Shown piece by piece: positions 17,739 to 26,235 of a DNA stretch of 64,000 nucleotides (the stretch's first letter is position 1; each line of letters opens with the position of its first letter). The DNA is taken from the NCBI RefSeq assembly GCF_002993885.1, contig NZ_CM009578.1, positions 933,251-997,250 of the forward strand, written 5' to 3'. The position numbers and the translations under genes were made by a program. The DNA comes from Sphingopyxis lindanitolerans. GTDB lineage: Bacteria; Pseudomonadota; Alphaproteobacteria; Sphingomonadales; Sphingomonadaceae. The notes beneath the pieces are model-generated. The model saw nothing but the letters and a program-made list of their open reading frames with translations. It was not told the origin of the DNA and searched no databases.

Positions 17739-18251
17739 ATGCGGCGTGCGGCTTTCCTTTTGGTCTTCTTTCTTGCGCTGCCCGCCTTCGCCTTGCCCGC
17801 CTTGGCCTTGGCCACCGCACCGACCGCGCTCGGCATTTTCGACGGCTGGGGCGCCTTCCGCGATCCCGACACCCCGCGCTGCTACGCCATCGCATCGCCC
17901 GCCGCGACGATCGGCAAGCCGCGCGTCAAACCCTATGCCAGCGTGGGATATTGGCCAAAATCGCGCATTCGCGGCCAATTCTACGTCCGGCTGTCAAAGG
18001 AGCGCGGCGCGGGCCGCGAGCTTCGCCTGACGATCGGCAGCCGCCGCTTCATTCTGACCGGCAACGGCGTCCACGGCTGGGCAAGCGACCCGCGGATGGA
18101 CGCCGCGATTATCGCCGCGATCCGATCGGCGCCGAGCATGAGCGTCGAAAGCACTGCCGCAAGCGGCGGCGCGATCGCCGATACCTATCGCCTGCGCGGC
18201 GCCGCGACGGCGATCGACGCGGCGGCGCTGGGATGCGCCAGGCTGCGATAA
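17739..18251 (+). CDS. Exported protein of unknown function, IalB-like
   Basis: A 170-residue exported protein. The N-terminus is a cleavable signal peptide (RRAAFLLVFFLALPAFALPALALA). The mature part starts near GIFDGWGAFRDPDTPRCYAI and holds only two cysteines. The pattern 'GxWGAFRDPxTxRCYAI' resembles sphingomonad proteins loosely grouped with invasion-associated locus B proteins; I would not infer a role in invasion. The ATG at 17739 is chosen because GAGG precedes it by a few bases and the signal starts there. It runs toward rlmN, 55 bp downstream. Confidence 0.68.
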   Translation: MRRAAFLLVFFLALPAFALPALALATAPTALGIFDGWGAFRDPDTPRCYAIASPAATIGKPRVKPYASVGYWPKSRIRGQFYVRLSKERGAGRELRLTIGSRRFILTGNGVHGWASDPRMDAAIIAAIRSAPSMSVESTAASGGAIADTYRLRGAATAIDAAALGCARLR

Positions 18252-18305
18252 GGCGGGAAGCGGCCCGATTGCGCAAACCGCCCTTCGCCCCTATATGCGC
18301 GCATC

Positions 18306-19553
18306 ATGCAGATTCCCGGCCATATCGACCCCGTGACCACGGGCACCGTTCCCTTGCGCGGGGGCAATCGGATCGACCTGGTCGGGCTGACGCGCGACGC
18401 GATCGGAGGCGTGCTGGTCGAGGCCGGGCTCGACGCCAAGGGCGCGAAGCTGCGCGCCAAGCAGATCTGGCACTGGATCTATCATCGCGGCGTCACCGAT
18501 TTCGAGGCGATGACCGACATCGCCAAGACGATGCGCCCGTGGCTGACCGATCGCTTCATCATCGGCCGCCCGACGGTGCGCGAGGCGCAGGTGTCGAACG
18601 ACGGCACGCGCAAGTGGCTGCTCGCCGCCGCCGACGGCCAGGAATATGAGATGGTCTTCATCCCCGACGCCGACCGGGGAACGCTGTGCGTGTCGAGCCA
18701 GGTCGGCTGCACCTTGAACTGCCGCTTTTGCCACACCGGCACGATGCGCCTCGTCCGCAACCTCGCGGCTGGCGAGATCGTCGGCCAGGTGCTGCTCGCG
18801 CGCGACGCGCTCGGCGAATGGCCCAAGGGGACGATGGCGGGCTTCGGTCCCGACCCCGAGGATGACGATGCCGACGACGAAGTGGGTCATTACACCGCCG
18901 ACGGCCGCATCCTGACCAACATCGTGTTGATGGGCATGGGCGAGCCCTTGTATAATTTCGACGAGGTCAAGGGCGCGCTGAAAATCGTCATGGACGGCGA
19001 AGGCCTGGCGCTGTCGCGGCGCCGCATCACCCTGTCGACCAGCGGCGTCGTCCCGATGATGGCGCGCGCGGGCGAAGAGATCGGCGTCAACCTCGCGGTC
19101 TCGCTCCATGCGGTGAACAAGGAAATCCGCGACGAGATCGTCCCGCTCAACCGCAAATATGGCATCGAGGAATTGCTGCAGGCCTGCGCCGATTATCCCG
19201 GCGCGAACAATGCGCGGCGGATCACCTTCGAATATGTGATGCTGAAGGACAAGAATGACAGCGACGAGGATGCACGCGAACTCGTCCGGCTGATCAAGCA
19301 GTATAAGCTGCCCGCAAAGGTCAATCTGATCCCCTTCAACCCGTGGCCCGGCGCCCCCTATGAATGCTCGACGCCCGAACGGGTGCGCGCGTTCAGCAGC
19401 CTGATCTTCAAGAGCGGGATTTCGGCGCCGGTCCGCACCCCGCGCGGGCGCGACATCATGGCCGCCTGCGGCCAGCTCAAGAGCGCCGCGACCAAGCCGA
19501 CCCGCGCCGAGCTCGACCGCATCGCCGAGGAAAAACAAGCCGCGCTCGGCTGA
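18306..19553 (+). CDS. rlmN: 23S rRNA/tRNA adenine-C2 methyltransferase RlmN
   Basis: RlmN is a radical-SAM enzyme that methylates C2 of A2503 in 23S rRNA and of A37 in some tRNAs. The 415-residue product has the radical-SAM CxxxCxxC motif CTLNCRFC (C135, C139, C142). It also has the C-terminal mechanistic cysteine (C388, in DIMAACGQL), preceded by the typical TPRGRDI. The [13 protein letters not shown] motif lies midway. The region near residues 170-195 carries an acidic insertion ([11 protein letters not shown]) relative to the E. coli enzyme. It is probably a single-gene unit. Confidence 0.96.
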   Translation: MQIPGHIDPVTTGTVPLRGGNRIDLVGLTRDAIGGVLVEAGLDAKGAKLRAKQIWHWIYHRGVTDFEAMTDIAKTMRPWLTDRFIIGRPTVREAQVSNDGTRKWLLAAADGQEYEMVFIPDADRGTLCVSSQVGCTLNCRFCHTGTMRLVRNLAAGEIVGQVLLARDALGEWPKGTMAGFGPDPEDDDADDEVGHYTADGRILTNIVLMGMGEPLYNFDEVKGALKIVMDGEGLALSRRRITLSTSGVVPMMARAGEEIGVNLAVSLHAVNKEIRDEIVPLNRKYGIEELLQACADYPGANNARRITFEYVMLKDKNDSDEDARELVRLIKQYKLPAKVNLIPFNPWPGAPYECSTPERVRAFSSLIFKSGISAPVRTPRGRDIMAACGQLKSAATKPTRAELDRIAEEKQAALG

Positions 19554-19640
19554 AATCGCTTTCACGATTCCCTTGAAAAGCCCGGAAAATTTCGGCGCGG
19601 CGCGCTTGTGCCGGCGCACGATCGCGGCCGCATACCTATG

Positions 19641-19662
19641 CTGTGTTGTAAAAACAACACAG
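19641..19662. promoter_or_regulatory. Perfect 9-bp inverted repeat in porin leader
   Basis: CTGTGTTGT (19641-19649) and ACAACACAG (19654-19662) are exactly complementary around an AAAA loop, in an A/T-rich patch 120 bp ahead of the porin ATG. A second small repeat, TAAGA/TCTTA, follows at 19664-19679. It may be an operator or a 5'-leader hairpin. There is no U-tract, so it is not a terminator. Confidence 0.5.
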
Positions 19663-19781
19663 GTAAGAAAATTGTCTTATTCTGAACGATCCATTCATTG
19701 CAGGGACAGGCGCGAGACCCATTTTAGGGCGCAGGTCGCGACCCAAAGGGCGTGGCCCGATCCAGTAAGAAGGAAAATAAA

Positions 19782-20243
19782 ATGAAGAAATTCGCAGTTG
19801 CAGCCGCTCTCCTGACGGCCATCGTTGCAACCCCCGCCCTGGCTGCCGACGGCGGCGAAGCCCGCGTCGAAGTGCGCGGCGGCTATGTCACCGGCAGCGG
19901 TCTCGACGACGCGACGCTGGGTGTTGCGGGCGGCTATGATTTCGACCTCGGCTCGACCGCGTTCGGCGGCGCCGAAATCGCTGGCGACAAGGTGCTGATC
20001 GACGGCGCCAAGGTCCAGTTCTCGGCCGGTGGCCGCGCGGGTGCCAAGCTCGGCGCCAACGGCAAGCTCTATGCCAACGCCGGCTACACCTTCGGCCAGA
20101 TCGACGATCCCTATGTCGGCGCCGGCTATCAGCACAAGCTGGGCCAGAACCTGTATGCCAAGGCGGAATATCGCCACCAGTTCATCGGCAACAACATCAG
20201 CGACTTCGACACCTTCGCGGTCGGCCTCGGCTTCGCGTTCTGA
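19782..20243 (+). CDS. Small outer-membrane beta-barrel protein
   Basis: A 153-residue exported protein. The signal peptide (KKFAVAAALLTAIVATPALA) ends at AADGG. The mature part is a run of alternating polar/hydrophobic strands (GGYVTGSGLDDATLGVAGGY, AKAEYRHQF, FAVGLGFAF) ending in phenylalanine, the classic signature of an outer-membrane barrel. It fits the opacity-type or OmpA-like eight-strand porin group of sphingomonads. An AAGAAGGAAAAT ribosome site precedes the ATG at 19782. A strong terminator follows at 20271. The long leader with a palindrome suggests regulated or highly structured 5' mRNA. Confidence 0.85.
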   Translation: MKKFAVAAALLTAIVATPALAADGGEARVEVRGGYVTGSGLDDATLGVAGGYDFDLGSTAFGGAEIAGDKVLIDGAKVQFSAGGRAGAKLGANGKLYANAGYTFGQIDDPYVGAGYQHKLGQNLYAKAEYRHQFIGNNISDFDTFAVGLGFAF

Positions 20244-20270
20244 TCCCTTCGGAACAGCGACATGACAGGG

Positions 20271-20304
20271 AAAGGGGCGGCCCGCGGGTCGCCCCTTTTC
20301 TTTT
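20271..20304 (+). terminator. Rho-independent terminator of the porin gene
   Basis: AAAGGGGCG (20271-20279) pairs with CGCCCCTTT (20290-20298), and the inner CCC/GGG bases can extend the stem. The T-rich tract TTTTCTTTT follows directly. It lies 28 bp after the porin stop codon. Confidence 0.88.
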
Positions 20305-20330
20305 GTCCGCGATCCGGCCACGGTAAGGCC

Positions 20331-20660
20331 ATGACCGCCTTCGCCTATATCGCCGCCGCGATCGCCGAGATCGCGGGGTGCTTCGCCTTCTGGGCCTGGC
20401 TACGGCTGGACAAATCCATCTGGTGGACCCTGCCGGGGCTGGCATCGCTGGCGCTGTTCGCGTGGCTACTGACGCTGGTCGATGCCGACCATGCCGGGCG
20501 CGCCTATGCCGCCTATGGCGGGGTGTATATCGGTGCCGCGCTGCTGTGGCTGTGGGCGGTCGAGGGCGCCCGGCCCGATCGCTGGGATCTGATCGGCGCC
20601 GCTTTCTGCCTGGGCGGCGCGGCGATCATCCTGTTCGGCCCGCGCGGGGCAGCGGCGTGA
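20331..20660 (+). CDS. YnfA family (UPF0060) membrane protein
   Basis: A 109-residue inner-membrane protein with four hydrophobic helices and the family hallmarks [20 protein letters not shown] near the start and [19 protein letters not shown] in the middle. YnfA proteins resemble small-multidrug-resistance transporters in size and topology, but their substrate is not settled. The ATG at 20331 gives the normal family length; the longer open frame upstream overlaps the terminator and is not used. The stop codon overlaps a possible GTG of the MOSC gene (GTGA), so the two are probably translated from one message. Confidence 0.9.
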   Translation: MTAFAYIAAAIAEIAGCFAFWAWLRLDKSIWWTLPGLASLALFAWLLTLVDADHAGRAYAAYGGVYIGAALLWLWAVEGARPDRWDLIGAAFCLGGAAIILFGPRGAAA

Positions 20661-20680
20661 ACCCCGCGCGGAGCGACAGC

Positions 20681-21325
20681 ATGAACATGGCCATCGACGC
20701 GGTCCTGACCGGCAAGGCGCGCGCCTTTCGCGGCGACGAGACGAGCGCGATCGGCAAGTTGCCGTTCGAGGGGGCGCGGCGCGTCGGCCGCCTCGGCATC
20801 GACGGCGACGAGCAGGCCGACCTGACGGTGCACGGCGGCATCGACAAGGCGATCCATCATTATCCGCGCGATCATTATGACTGGTGGGCGGACGCGCTCG
20901 GCGGCCATGCTCTGCTCGCGGCACCGGGTGCGTTTGGCGAGAATATCTCGACCACGGGGCTGGTCGAAAGCGACCTTTGCATCGGCGACCGCTTCCGGCT
21001 CGGCACCGCGCTGGTCGAGGTCAGCCAGGGCCGCCAGCCGTGCTGGAAGCTGGGGCACCGCTTCGGGATCGCCAGCGTCCCCGCGACGGTGGTGGCGACG
21101 GGGCGCAGCGGCTGGTATTATCGCGTGATAGAGGACGGCGCGGTTGCCGCCGGCGATACGCTCGACCTCATCGAACGGCCGCGGCCCGCGTGGAACGTCG
21201 AGCGGGTGTTCCGGCTGTTGATCGGCGGAGCGGGCAAGCACGAGTCGGGTGCGCTGCGCGAGTTGGCGGCAATGGAGGCGCTCGCGGCAACATGGCGCGC
21301 ACGGGCGGAAAAATTGCTGGGCTGA
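20681..21325 (+). CDS. MOSC domain protein (YiiM-like)
   Basis: A 214-residue protein with a MOSC domain, the fold that transfers sulfur or binds molybdenum cofactor in MOCO sulfurases and in YiiM/YuaD-type reductases of N-hydroxylated compounds. The conserved cysteine lies in SQGRQPCWKLGHRFG, and the N-terminal HGGIDKAIHHYPRDHYDWW is typical of the YiiM branch. The ATG at 20681 follows GGAG by 7 nt. A GTG at 20657 overlapping the ynfA stop would add eight residues. The C-terminal 40 residues look like the YiiM three-alpha-helix extension. Which substrate is reduced or sulfurated is unknown. Confidence 0.88.
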   Translation: MNMAIDAVLTGKARAFRGDETSAIGKLPFEGARRVGRLGIDGDEQADLTVHGGIDKAIHHYPRDHYDWWADALGGHALLAAPGAFGENISTTGLVESDLCIGDRFRLGTALVEVSQGRQPCWKLGHRFGIASVPATVVATGRSGWYYRVIEDGAVAAGDTLDLIERPRPAWNVERVFRLLIGGAGKHESGALRELAAMEALAATWRARAEKLLG

Positions 21326-21351
21326 TACACGCCCCGCTCGCAAAGACGAGG

Positions 21352-22065
21352 CTATTTCGCGTCGGGCAACGCGCTCTCGACCAGCGGCGCCAGCCCCGCG
21401 ACCACGATCTTCACCCCCTCGGCATTGGGATGGATATGATCGCCGAGCATCAGCTCGGGCTTCCCCACCACATTGTCGAGGATGAAGGGGTAGAGGCTGG
21501 TGTCATATTTCGCGGCAAGTTCGGGATAGATCGGATTGAATTTTCGGGCATAATCCGGCCCCATGTTCGGCGCCGCGACCATACCGGTCAGCACCACCGG
21601 GATACCGCGCTTCTTGAGCTCGGCGAGCATCGCGTCGAGATTGGCGCGCGTCTGCGCGGCGTCGATTCCGCGCAGCATGTCGTTGCCGCCGAGCCCGAGC
21701 AGGACGAGCGCGGGCTTCGCTTTCGCATGGTCGAGCACATAGGCCAGCCGCTGCCGACCCGCCGCGGTGGTGTCGCCCGAAACACCGGCATTCTGGACGC
21801 GCGCGGCGACGCCGTCGGCGGCGAGCGCCGCCTGCAATTGCGGCGCGAGCCCTTCCTTCGGGCCGAGCTGGTATCCGGCATAAAGGCTGTCGCCGAACGC
21901 GATGATCAGCGGGGCATTGGCAGGGATCGGCGCCGCTTTCGCCGCGCCTCCCCGATCCTTCGTCGATGCCACGGGCGCGTCGGCGGAACCGCAGGCCGCG
22001 AGCGGTTGGCAAAGCGCGATCACAGAGCCATATATCAGGGCAGAACGCCATCCGGCCGTTTTCAT
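21352..22065 (-). CDS. tesA: SGNH-family lysophospholipase/arylesterase (TesA-like), exported
   Basis: A 237-residue exported GDSL/SGNH hydrolase. A lipoprotein-type signal (ALIYGSVIALCQPLAAC) precedes the first block AFGDSLYAGY, whose serine is the nucleophile. The G block (NAGVSGDTTAAG), the N block (LGGNDMLRGID) and the final D-x-x-H pair (GDHIHPN) complete the catalytic set. It resembles E. coli TesA, a periplasmic acyl-CoA thioesterase/lysophospholipase. AGGAG lies upstream of the ATG at 22065. It is divergent from an ABC transporter pair matching ybbA-ybbP, the same arrangement as in E. coli. Confidence 0.92.
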   Translation of the reverse strand: MKTAGWRSALIYGSVIALCQPLAACGSADAPVASTKDRGGAAKAAPIPANAPLIIAFGDSLYAGYQLGPKEGLAPQLQAALAADGVAARVQNAGVSGDTTAAGRQRLAYVLDHAKAKPALVLLGLGGNDMLRGIDAAQTRANLDAMLAELKKRGIPVVLTGMVAAPNMGPDYARKFNPIYPELAAKYDTSLYPFILDNVVGKPELMLGDHIHPNAEGVKIVVAGLAPLVESALPDAK

Positions 22066-22081
22066 TCCAAAGGGTCTCCTC

Positions 22082-22792
22082 TTGACCGCAGCTTCCCGAC
22101 CTCCAGAGGCCGTGGCGCCCCGATTGGCGATCGCCGCCCATAATGTGACGCTGACGCTGGGGAGCGACAAGGCCCCCGTCGAAATATTGCGCGGGGTCGA
22201 TCTGGAGGTCGAAGCCGGGACGTCGGTCGCGCTGCTCGGGCCGTCGGGATCGGGGAAAAGCTCGCTGATGGCGGTGCTCGCCGGGCTCGAACGCGCGGGC
22301 GGCGGGACGATCGCGGTCGCGGGGCTCGATTTCGGCGCGATGGACGAGGATGATCTGGCGCGCGCGCGGCGCGGGCGGATCGGCATCGTGTTGCAGGCGT
22401 TTCACCTGCTGCCGACGATGACCGCGCTGGAGAATGTGGCGGTGCCGCTCGAACTCGCCGCGATCGACGATCCGTTCGGCAAGGCGCGCGCCGAACTCGA
22501 AGCGGTCGGGCTCGGCCACCGCCTCACCCATTATCCCGCGCAGCTTTCGGGCGGCGAGCAGCAGCGCGTGGCGATCGCCCGCGCGATGGCGAGCGCGCCC
22601 GCGATCATCTTTGCCGACGAGCCGACGGGCAATCTCGACACCGCGACGGGCCAGTCGATCATCGAACTGATCTTCGCGCGCCGCGCCGCGCTCGGCGCGA
22701 CCTTGCTGATCATCACGCATGACCCCGAACTGGCGGAGCATTGCGACCGCATCGTCGTGATGCACGACGGGCAGATCGAGGAACGGGCGTGA
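22082..22792 (+). CDS. ybbA: ABC transporter ATP-binding protein, YbbA-like
   Basis: A 236-residue ABC ATPase of the LolD/MacB-type group. It has Walker A GPSGSGKSS, the Q-loop region IGIVLQAFHLLPTMTALENV, the signature LSGGEQQRVAIARA, Walker B IIFADEPTGNLD and the H-loop THD. The partner is the FtsX-type permease directly downstream. The start is uncertain: a TTG at 22082 has AAAGGG seven bases ahead and is used here, while a GTG at 22112 would give a 226-residue protein. Together with the permease it forms the ybbA-ybbP pair, whose substrate is unknown but is thought to be an envelope lipid or lipoprotein-like molecule. Confidence 0.92.
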   Translation: MTAASRPPEAVAPRLAIAAHNVTLTLGSDKAPVEILRGVDLEVEAGTSVALLGPSGSGKSSLMAVLAGLERAGGGTIAVAGLDFGAMDEDDLARARRGRIGIVLQAFHLLPTMTALENVAVPLELAAIDDPFGKARAELEAVGLGHRLTHYPAQLSGGEQQRVAIARAMASAPAIIFADEPTGNLDTATGQSIIELIFARRAALGATLLIITHDPELAEHCDRIVVMHDGQIEERA

Positions 22793-22829
22793 GGCGCGAA
22801 GCGATCCGCCCCCGATGGGGCAGGAATTG

Positions 22830-25331
22830 ATGCTCCCCCTCGCGACGCTCTGGCGGATCGCACGGCGCGATCTTGCCACGCGCATCCGGGGCCTGCGGCT
22901 GCTCGCGGTCTGCCTGTTCCTCGGCGTCGCGACGCTCGCCGCGATCGGCAGCCTGACGAGCGGCATCACCTCCGAACTCGAACGGCGCGGGCAGACGATC
23001 CTGGGCGGCGACATCGAATTCGCCCTGCCCCAGCGCGAAGCCAGCCCCGAGGAGATGGCGGGGTTCCGCAGCATCGGCACCCCCTCGGCGACCGTCCGGC
23101 TGCGCGCGATGGCGAATGCCCCCGGCGGCGATGCCTTGCTGTCGGAGTTGAAGGCGATCGACGGCGCCTACCCGCTTTACGGCGCGATGCGGCTGGAGAG
23201 CGGCGCGCGCCGGGGTCCGCCACCGCCGGGTGCGATCTGGATCGGCAAGGATCTGGCCTCGCGGCTCGACCTGAAAGTCGGCGGGCGCGTGAAGTTCGGC
23301 GAAAAGGCGTTCCGTATCGACGGCATCATCGCCGAGGAGCCGGACCGGCTGGGCGAAGGCTTTGCGCTGGGTCCGGTTGCGATCATCGGGCTGGCCGACC
23401 TGCCCGCGACGCAGTTGGTCCAGCCCGGTAGCCTCTACGAAAGCAAATATCGCGTCCGCCTGCCCGTCGATGCCGACCCGGCGGCGATCGGCAAGCGGCT
23501 GACCGCGGCGTTCCCCGATGCGGGCTGGAAGATCACCGACCGCAGCAACGGCGCGCCCGGAACGCGGCGCTTCATCGAGCGGATGGGGCAATTCCTGTCG
23601 CTCGTCGGGCTGGCCGCGCTGGTCATCGCCGGGATCGGCGTCGGCAACGGCGTCGCGAGCTATCTCGCGGGCAAACGGCCGGGGCTCGCGACGCTCAAGG
23701 TGCTCGGCGCCGACAGCGGGACGGTGTTGCGGATTTACGGCCTCCAGATATTGGCGGTCGCGGCGGTGGCGATCGGCGCAGGCCTGGTGGTCGGCGCGCT
23801 GGCGCCGAGCCTCATCGGCTGGATCGCGGGCGACGTGCTGCCGGTGAAGCCGGGCTTCGCGCTCTATCCGCTGCCGCTGATGGTGAGCTCGGCCTATGGC
23901 CTGCTGATCGCCGTCGCCTTCGCCCTGCCCCCGCTCGCCGCGACGCGGTTTGTGCCTGCGGCGGGGCTTTATCGCGCGATCGTCGATGGCGGCGCGCGGA
24001 TCGACCGGCGGACGGCGATCACGGTCGGTGTGGCGCTCACGGCAATCGTCGCACTCGCGGTCGGCACCGCGCGCGATCCGCTGTTCGCGCTCTCCTTTAT
24101 CGGCGCGGCGGCGGCGCTGCTGCTGATCCTCGTTGCCCTCGGCTGGCTGGTGCGGCGCACCGCGAGCCGCCTGCCACGGCCAAAGCGCCCGCTGCTTCGC
24201 CTCGCGCTCGCCAATTTGCACCGGCCGGGTTCCGCGACCGGCGCGCTCGTCGTCGCGCTCGGGCTTGGCTTGACGCTCTTCGTCACGCTCGCCGCGATCC
24301 AGACCAGCATCACCGCCGAGATCGCGCGCACCGTGCCGCAGCGCGCGCCGAGCTTCTTCGTCCTCGACATTCCGCGCGATCGGGCGGGCCAATTCCGCTC
24401 GCTGGTGACCGCCGCCGCGCCCGACGCCGCGGTCAACCTGATCCCGGCGCTGCGCGGCAGCATCACCGAATTTGCCGGCCAGCGTGTCGATGATCTCGCC
24501 GAATTGCCCGAGGGGGCGTGGGTGCTGCGCGGCGATCGCGGGCTGACCTACAGCCCGACGCTGCCGAACGGCAGCACGCTGGTCGCGGGCAAATGGTGGC
24601 CGACCGGTTACAAGGGCCCGCCGCTGGTCAGCGTCGAGCAGGAGGTTGCGGCATCGCTCGGCCTGAAGATCGGCGACACGCTGTCGGTCAACGTCCTGGG
24701 GGTCGAGGTGCAGGCGAAGGTCGCTTCGCTCCGCACCGTCGAGTGGGACAATTTCGGGCTGAACTATGTCCTCGTCTTCTCGCCCGGCACCTTCGACGCC
24801 GCGCCGCACAATATGGTCGCGACCGTCGCGGTGCCGCCCAAGGCCGAGGCGGCTCTCGCGCGTAGCATCCCGCGCGCTTTCCCATCGGCGTCGCTGATCG
24901 AGGTGCGCGACGTGGTGTCGCAGGTGACCACCCTGCTCACCCAGATGAGCCAGGCGATCGCCGCGGCGGCGAGCATCGCGATCCTCGCCGGCATCGCGGT
25001 GCTGATCGGCGCGATCGCCGCGAGCCGCGAACGGCGCGTCTATGACAGCGTCATCCTGAAACTGCTCGGCGCCACGCGCGGCCAGATATTGGGGGCGCAA
25101 GGGCTGGAATATGCGGTGCTGGCGGGGATATTGGCGGCGCTCGCTCTGGGACTGGGCCTTGCCAGCGCCTGGTATGTCGTCACCCAACTCTTCGACTTCC
25201 GCTTCGCGCCCGACCCGGTCATCGTCGGGCTGACCCTGCTCGGCGGCGCCGGGCTGTCCTTCCTGATCGGCATCGCGGGAAGCTGGCCCCTACTCTCGGC
25301 CAAGCCCGCGCAGGCGTTGCGGAGTCTGTAG
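22830..25331 (+). CDS. ybbP: FtsX-type ABC transporter permease, YbbP-like
   Basis: An 833-residue permease with two FtsX domains and about ten transmembrane segments, a large periplasmic domain after the first helix and a second duplicated block. Typical blocks are RDLATRIRGLRLLAVCLFLGV at the N-terminus and the central AALVIAGIGVGNGVASYLAGK. Near the end is an IAILAGIAVLIGAIAASRERR segment followed by VILKLLGATRGQILG. The ATG at 22830 has an AGGA site at the right distance; an ATG at 22815 would add five residues. It works with the ATPase encoded just upstream and lies 37 bp from it. Confidence 0.92.
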   Translation: MLPLATLWRIARRDLATRIRGLRLLAVCLFLGVATLAAIGSLTSGITSELERRGQTILGGDIEFALPQREASPEEMAGFRSIGTPSATVRLRAMANAPGGDALLSELKAIDGAYPLYGAMRLESGARRGPPPPGAIWIGKDLASRLDLKVGGRVKFGEKAFRIDGIIAEEPDRLGEGFALGPVAIIGLADLPATQLVQPGSLYESKYRVRLPVDADPAAIGKRLTAAFPDAGWKITDRSNGAPGTRRFIERMGQFLSLVGLAALVIAGIGVGNGVASYLAGKRPGLATLKVLGADSGTVLRIYGLQILAVAAVAIGAGLVVGALAPSLIGWIAGDVLPVKPGFALYPLPLMVSSAYGLLIAVAFALPPLAATRFVPAAGLYRAIVDGGARIDRRTAITVGVALTAIVALAVGTARDPLFALSFIGAAAALLLILVALGWLVRRTASRLPRPKRPLLRLALANLHRPGSATGALVVALGLGLTLFVTLAAIQTSITAEIARTVPQRAPSFFVLDIPRDRAGQFRSLVTAAAPDAAVNLIPALRGSITEFAGQRVDDLAELPEGAWVLRGDRGLTYSPTLPNGSTLVAGKWWPTGYKGPPLVSVEQEVAASLGLKIGDTLSVNVLGVEVQAKVASLRTVEWDNFGLNYVLVFSPGTFDAAPHNMVATVAVPPKAEAALARSIPRAFPSASLIEVRDVVSQVTTLLTQMSQAIAAAASIAILAGIAVLIGAIAASRERRVYDSVILKLLGATRGQILGAQGLEYAVLAGILAALALGLGLASAWYVVTQLFDFRFAPDPVIVGLTLLGGAGLSFLIGIAGSWPLLSAKPAQALRSL

Positions 25332-25335
25332 CCCT

Positions 25336-25698
25336 TTACGGCCTGTAGGGGAAACCGAGCCGATCGGCCTGTTCGGCAAGCCGCTTGTCGGCGGTCCACA
25401 GTTTCGCGTCCTGCAGGGCCGCCGACGCCAGAAGATGCGCATCGACCATGCCCAGCCCGGTTCCGAACAGTCGGTGGTCCGCGATGAAAGCCAGCAAGGC
25501 CGATTGATCGACCGTCGGCGCGGTCGGAAGCAGATCCAGCATCGCAACGAACCGGTCCCGGTCGGCCAACGAACCCAGCGCCAGTTCGGCGGTGACGAAA
25601 GGATGCTGCGCGACCAGCCCTTCGGCGAGCGCCAGAGCCAGCGCCGCATTGGCACCGCGCAAATGGCTGATCCAGATCGAGCTGTCGACCAATATCAT
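25336..25698 (-). CDS. vapC: VapC-type PIN-domain toxin
   Basis: A 120-residue PIN-domain ribonuclease, the toxin of a type II VapBC module, which in characterised cases cuts tRNA or rRNA. The acidic active-site set is complete: D5 in MILVDSSIWI, E38 in VTAELALGS, D86 in GMVDAHLLASA and D104 in LWTADKRL. The start codon overlaps the stop of the upstream gene by 4 nt (ATGA), the standard antitoxin-toxin coupling. It is convergent with ybbP, 4 bp from its stop. Nothing looks inactivated. Confidence 0.9.
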   Translation of the reverse strand: MILVDSSIWISHLRGANAALALALAEGLVAQHPFVTAELALGSLADRDRFVAMLDLLPTAPTVDQSALLAFIADHRLFGTGLGMVDAHLLASAALQDAKLWTADKRLAEQADRLGFPYRP

Positions 25699-26159
25699 GG
25701 AAAGGACCGGGCGCGCGGCGCGGATACCGCATCGGGGTCGGTGCCGCCCATCAGCGCAAGCGCACGCGCCGCTTCGCGCTGGATCAGCGCCCGCGCAGCC
25801 GCCTGCTCCAGTTCGCCGCGATCCTTGATTCCGGTGATGCGCGCCGCCTCCGCCCATAGGTCGCGATCAGGTTCGATCGGGATGACGGAGGGCGAATGCG
25901 CGCTTCGCGCTCGCCGCACACGCTCGAAGCGGATTCTTTCCCGCTTCTGGTCAATGTCGCGGGTTTCCCAGCCCGCCTCCACCCATACGGCGGCCTGACT
26001 GTGATTGCCGCCGCTGTGGTTGGACCACCAGGCGCGATGATCGCGCGCGCTTTTCGGTAATCGAAAACCCAGAACGCGTTCGATCTCGTCGAAATTCGCG
26101 TTCCAATTGTTACCCTGCAACGCGCGAAGATGGTCGCCCAGCGGTTCATATTTTCCCAT
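25695..26159 (-). CDS. VapB-type antitoxin fused to an N-terminal DUF7662-like domain
   Basis: A 154-residue protein with two parts. Residues 92-140 match the compact VapB antitoxin of the 'GIKxxxELxxxAxRxLxxREAxRxLxxLGG' kind. Residues 1-82 form an additional domain (GKYEPLGDHLRALQG ... LGFRLPKSARDHRAWWSNH ... VWVEAGW) resembling the small stand-alone domain annotated DUF7662. Ordinary VapB proteins of this class are only 60-90 residues. It overlaps vapC by 4 nt and has an AGGAG site at its ATG (26159). The extra domain could add DNA binding or a sensor; that is inference. Confidence 0.8.
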   Translation of the reverse strand: MGKYEPLGDHLRALQGNNWNANFDEIERVLGFRLPKSARDHRAWWSNHSGGNHSQAAVWVEAGWETRDIDQKRERIRFERVRRARSAHSPSVIPIEPDRDLWAEAARITGIKDRGELEQAAARALIQREAARALALMGGTDPDAVSAPRARSFP

Positions 26160-26179
26160 GAGACTTCTCCTATGCCCGC

Positions 26180-26235
26180 AGCATAAAATAGTTTCATATC
26201 ATGTCAATATAGGAATAATTACTATGTTCCTATAT
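26180..26235 (-). promoter_or_regulatory. Promoter and operator of the vapBC-like module
   Basis: On the minus strand a perfect -35 box TTGACA (26207-26202) and TATGCT (26185-26180) are 16 nt apart, about 20-25 bp ahead of the antitoxin leader. A perfect 9-bp inverted repeat, ATATAGGAA (26207-26215) and TTCCTATAT (26227-26235) with an 11-nt spacer, abuts the -35 box. This is the layout expected for autoregulation by the antitoxin. The repeat reaches into the 3' end of the upstream permease gene. Confidence 0.7.
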
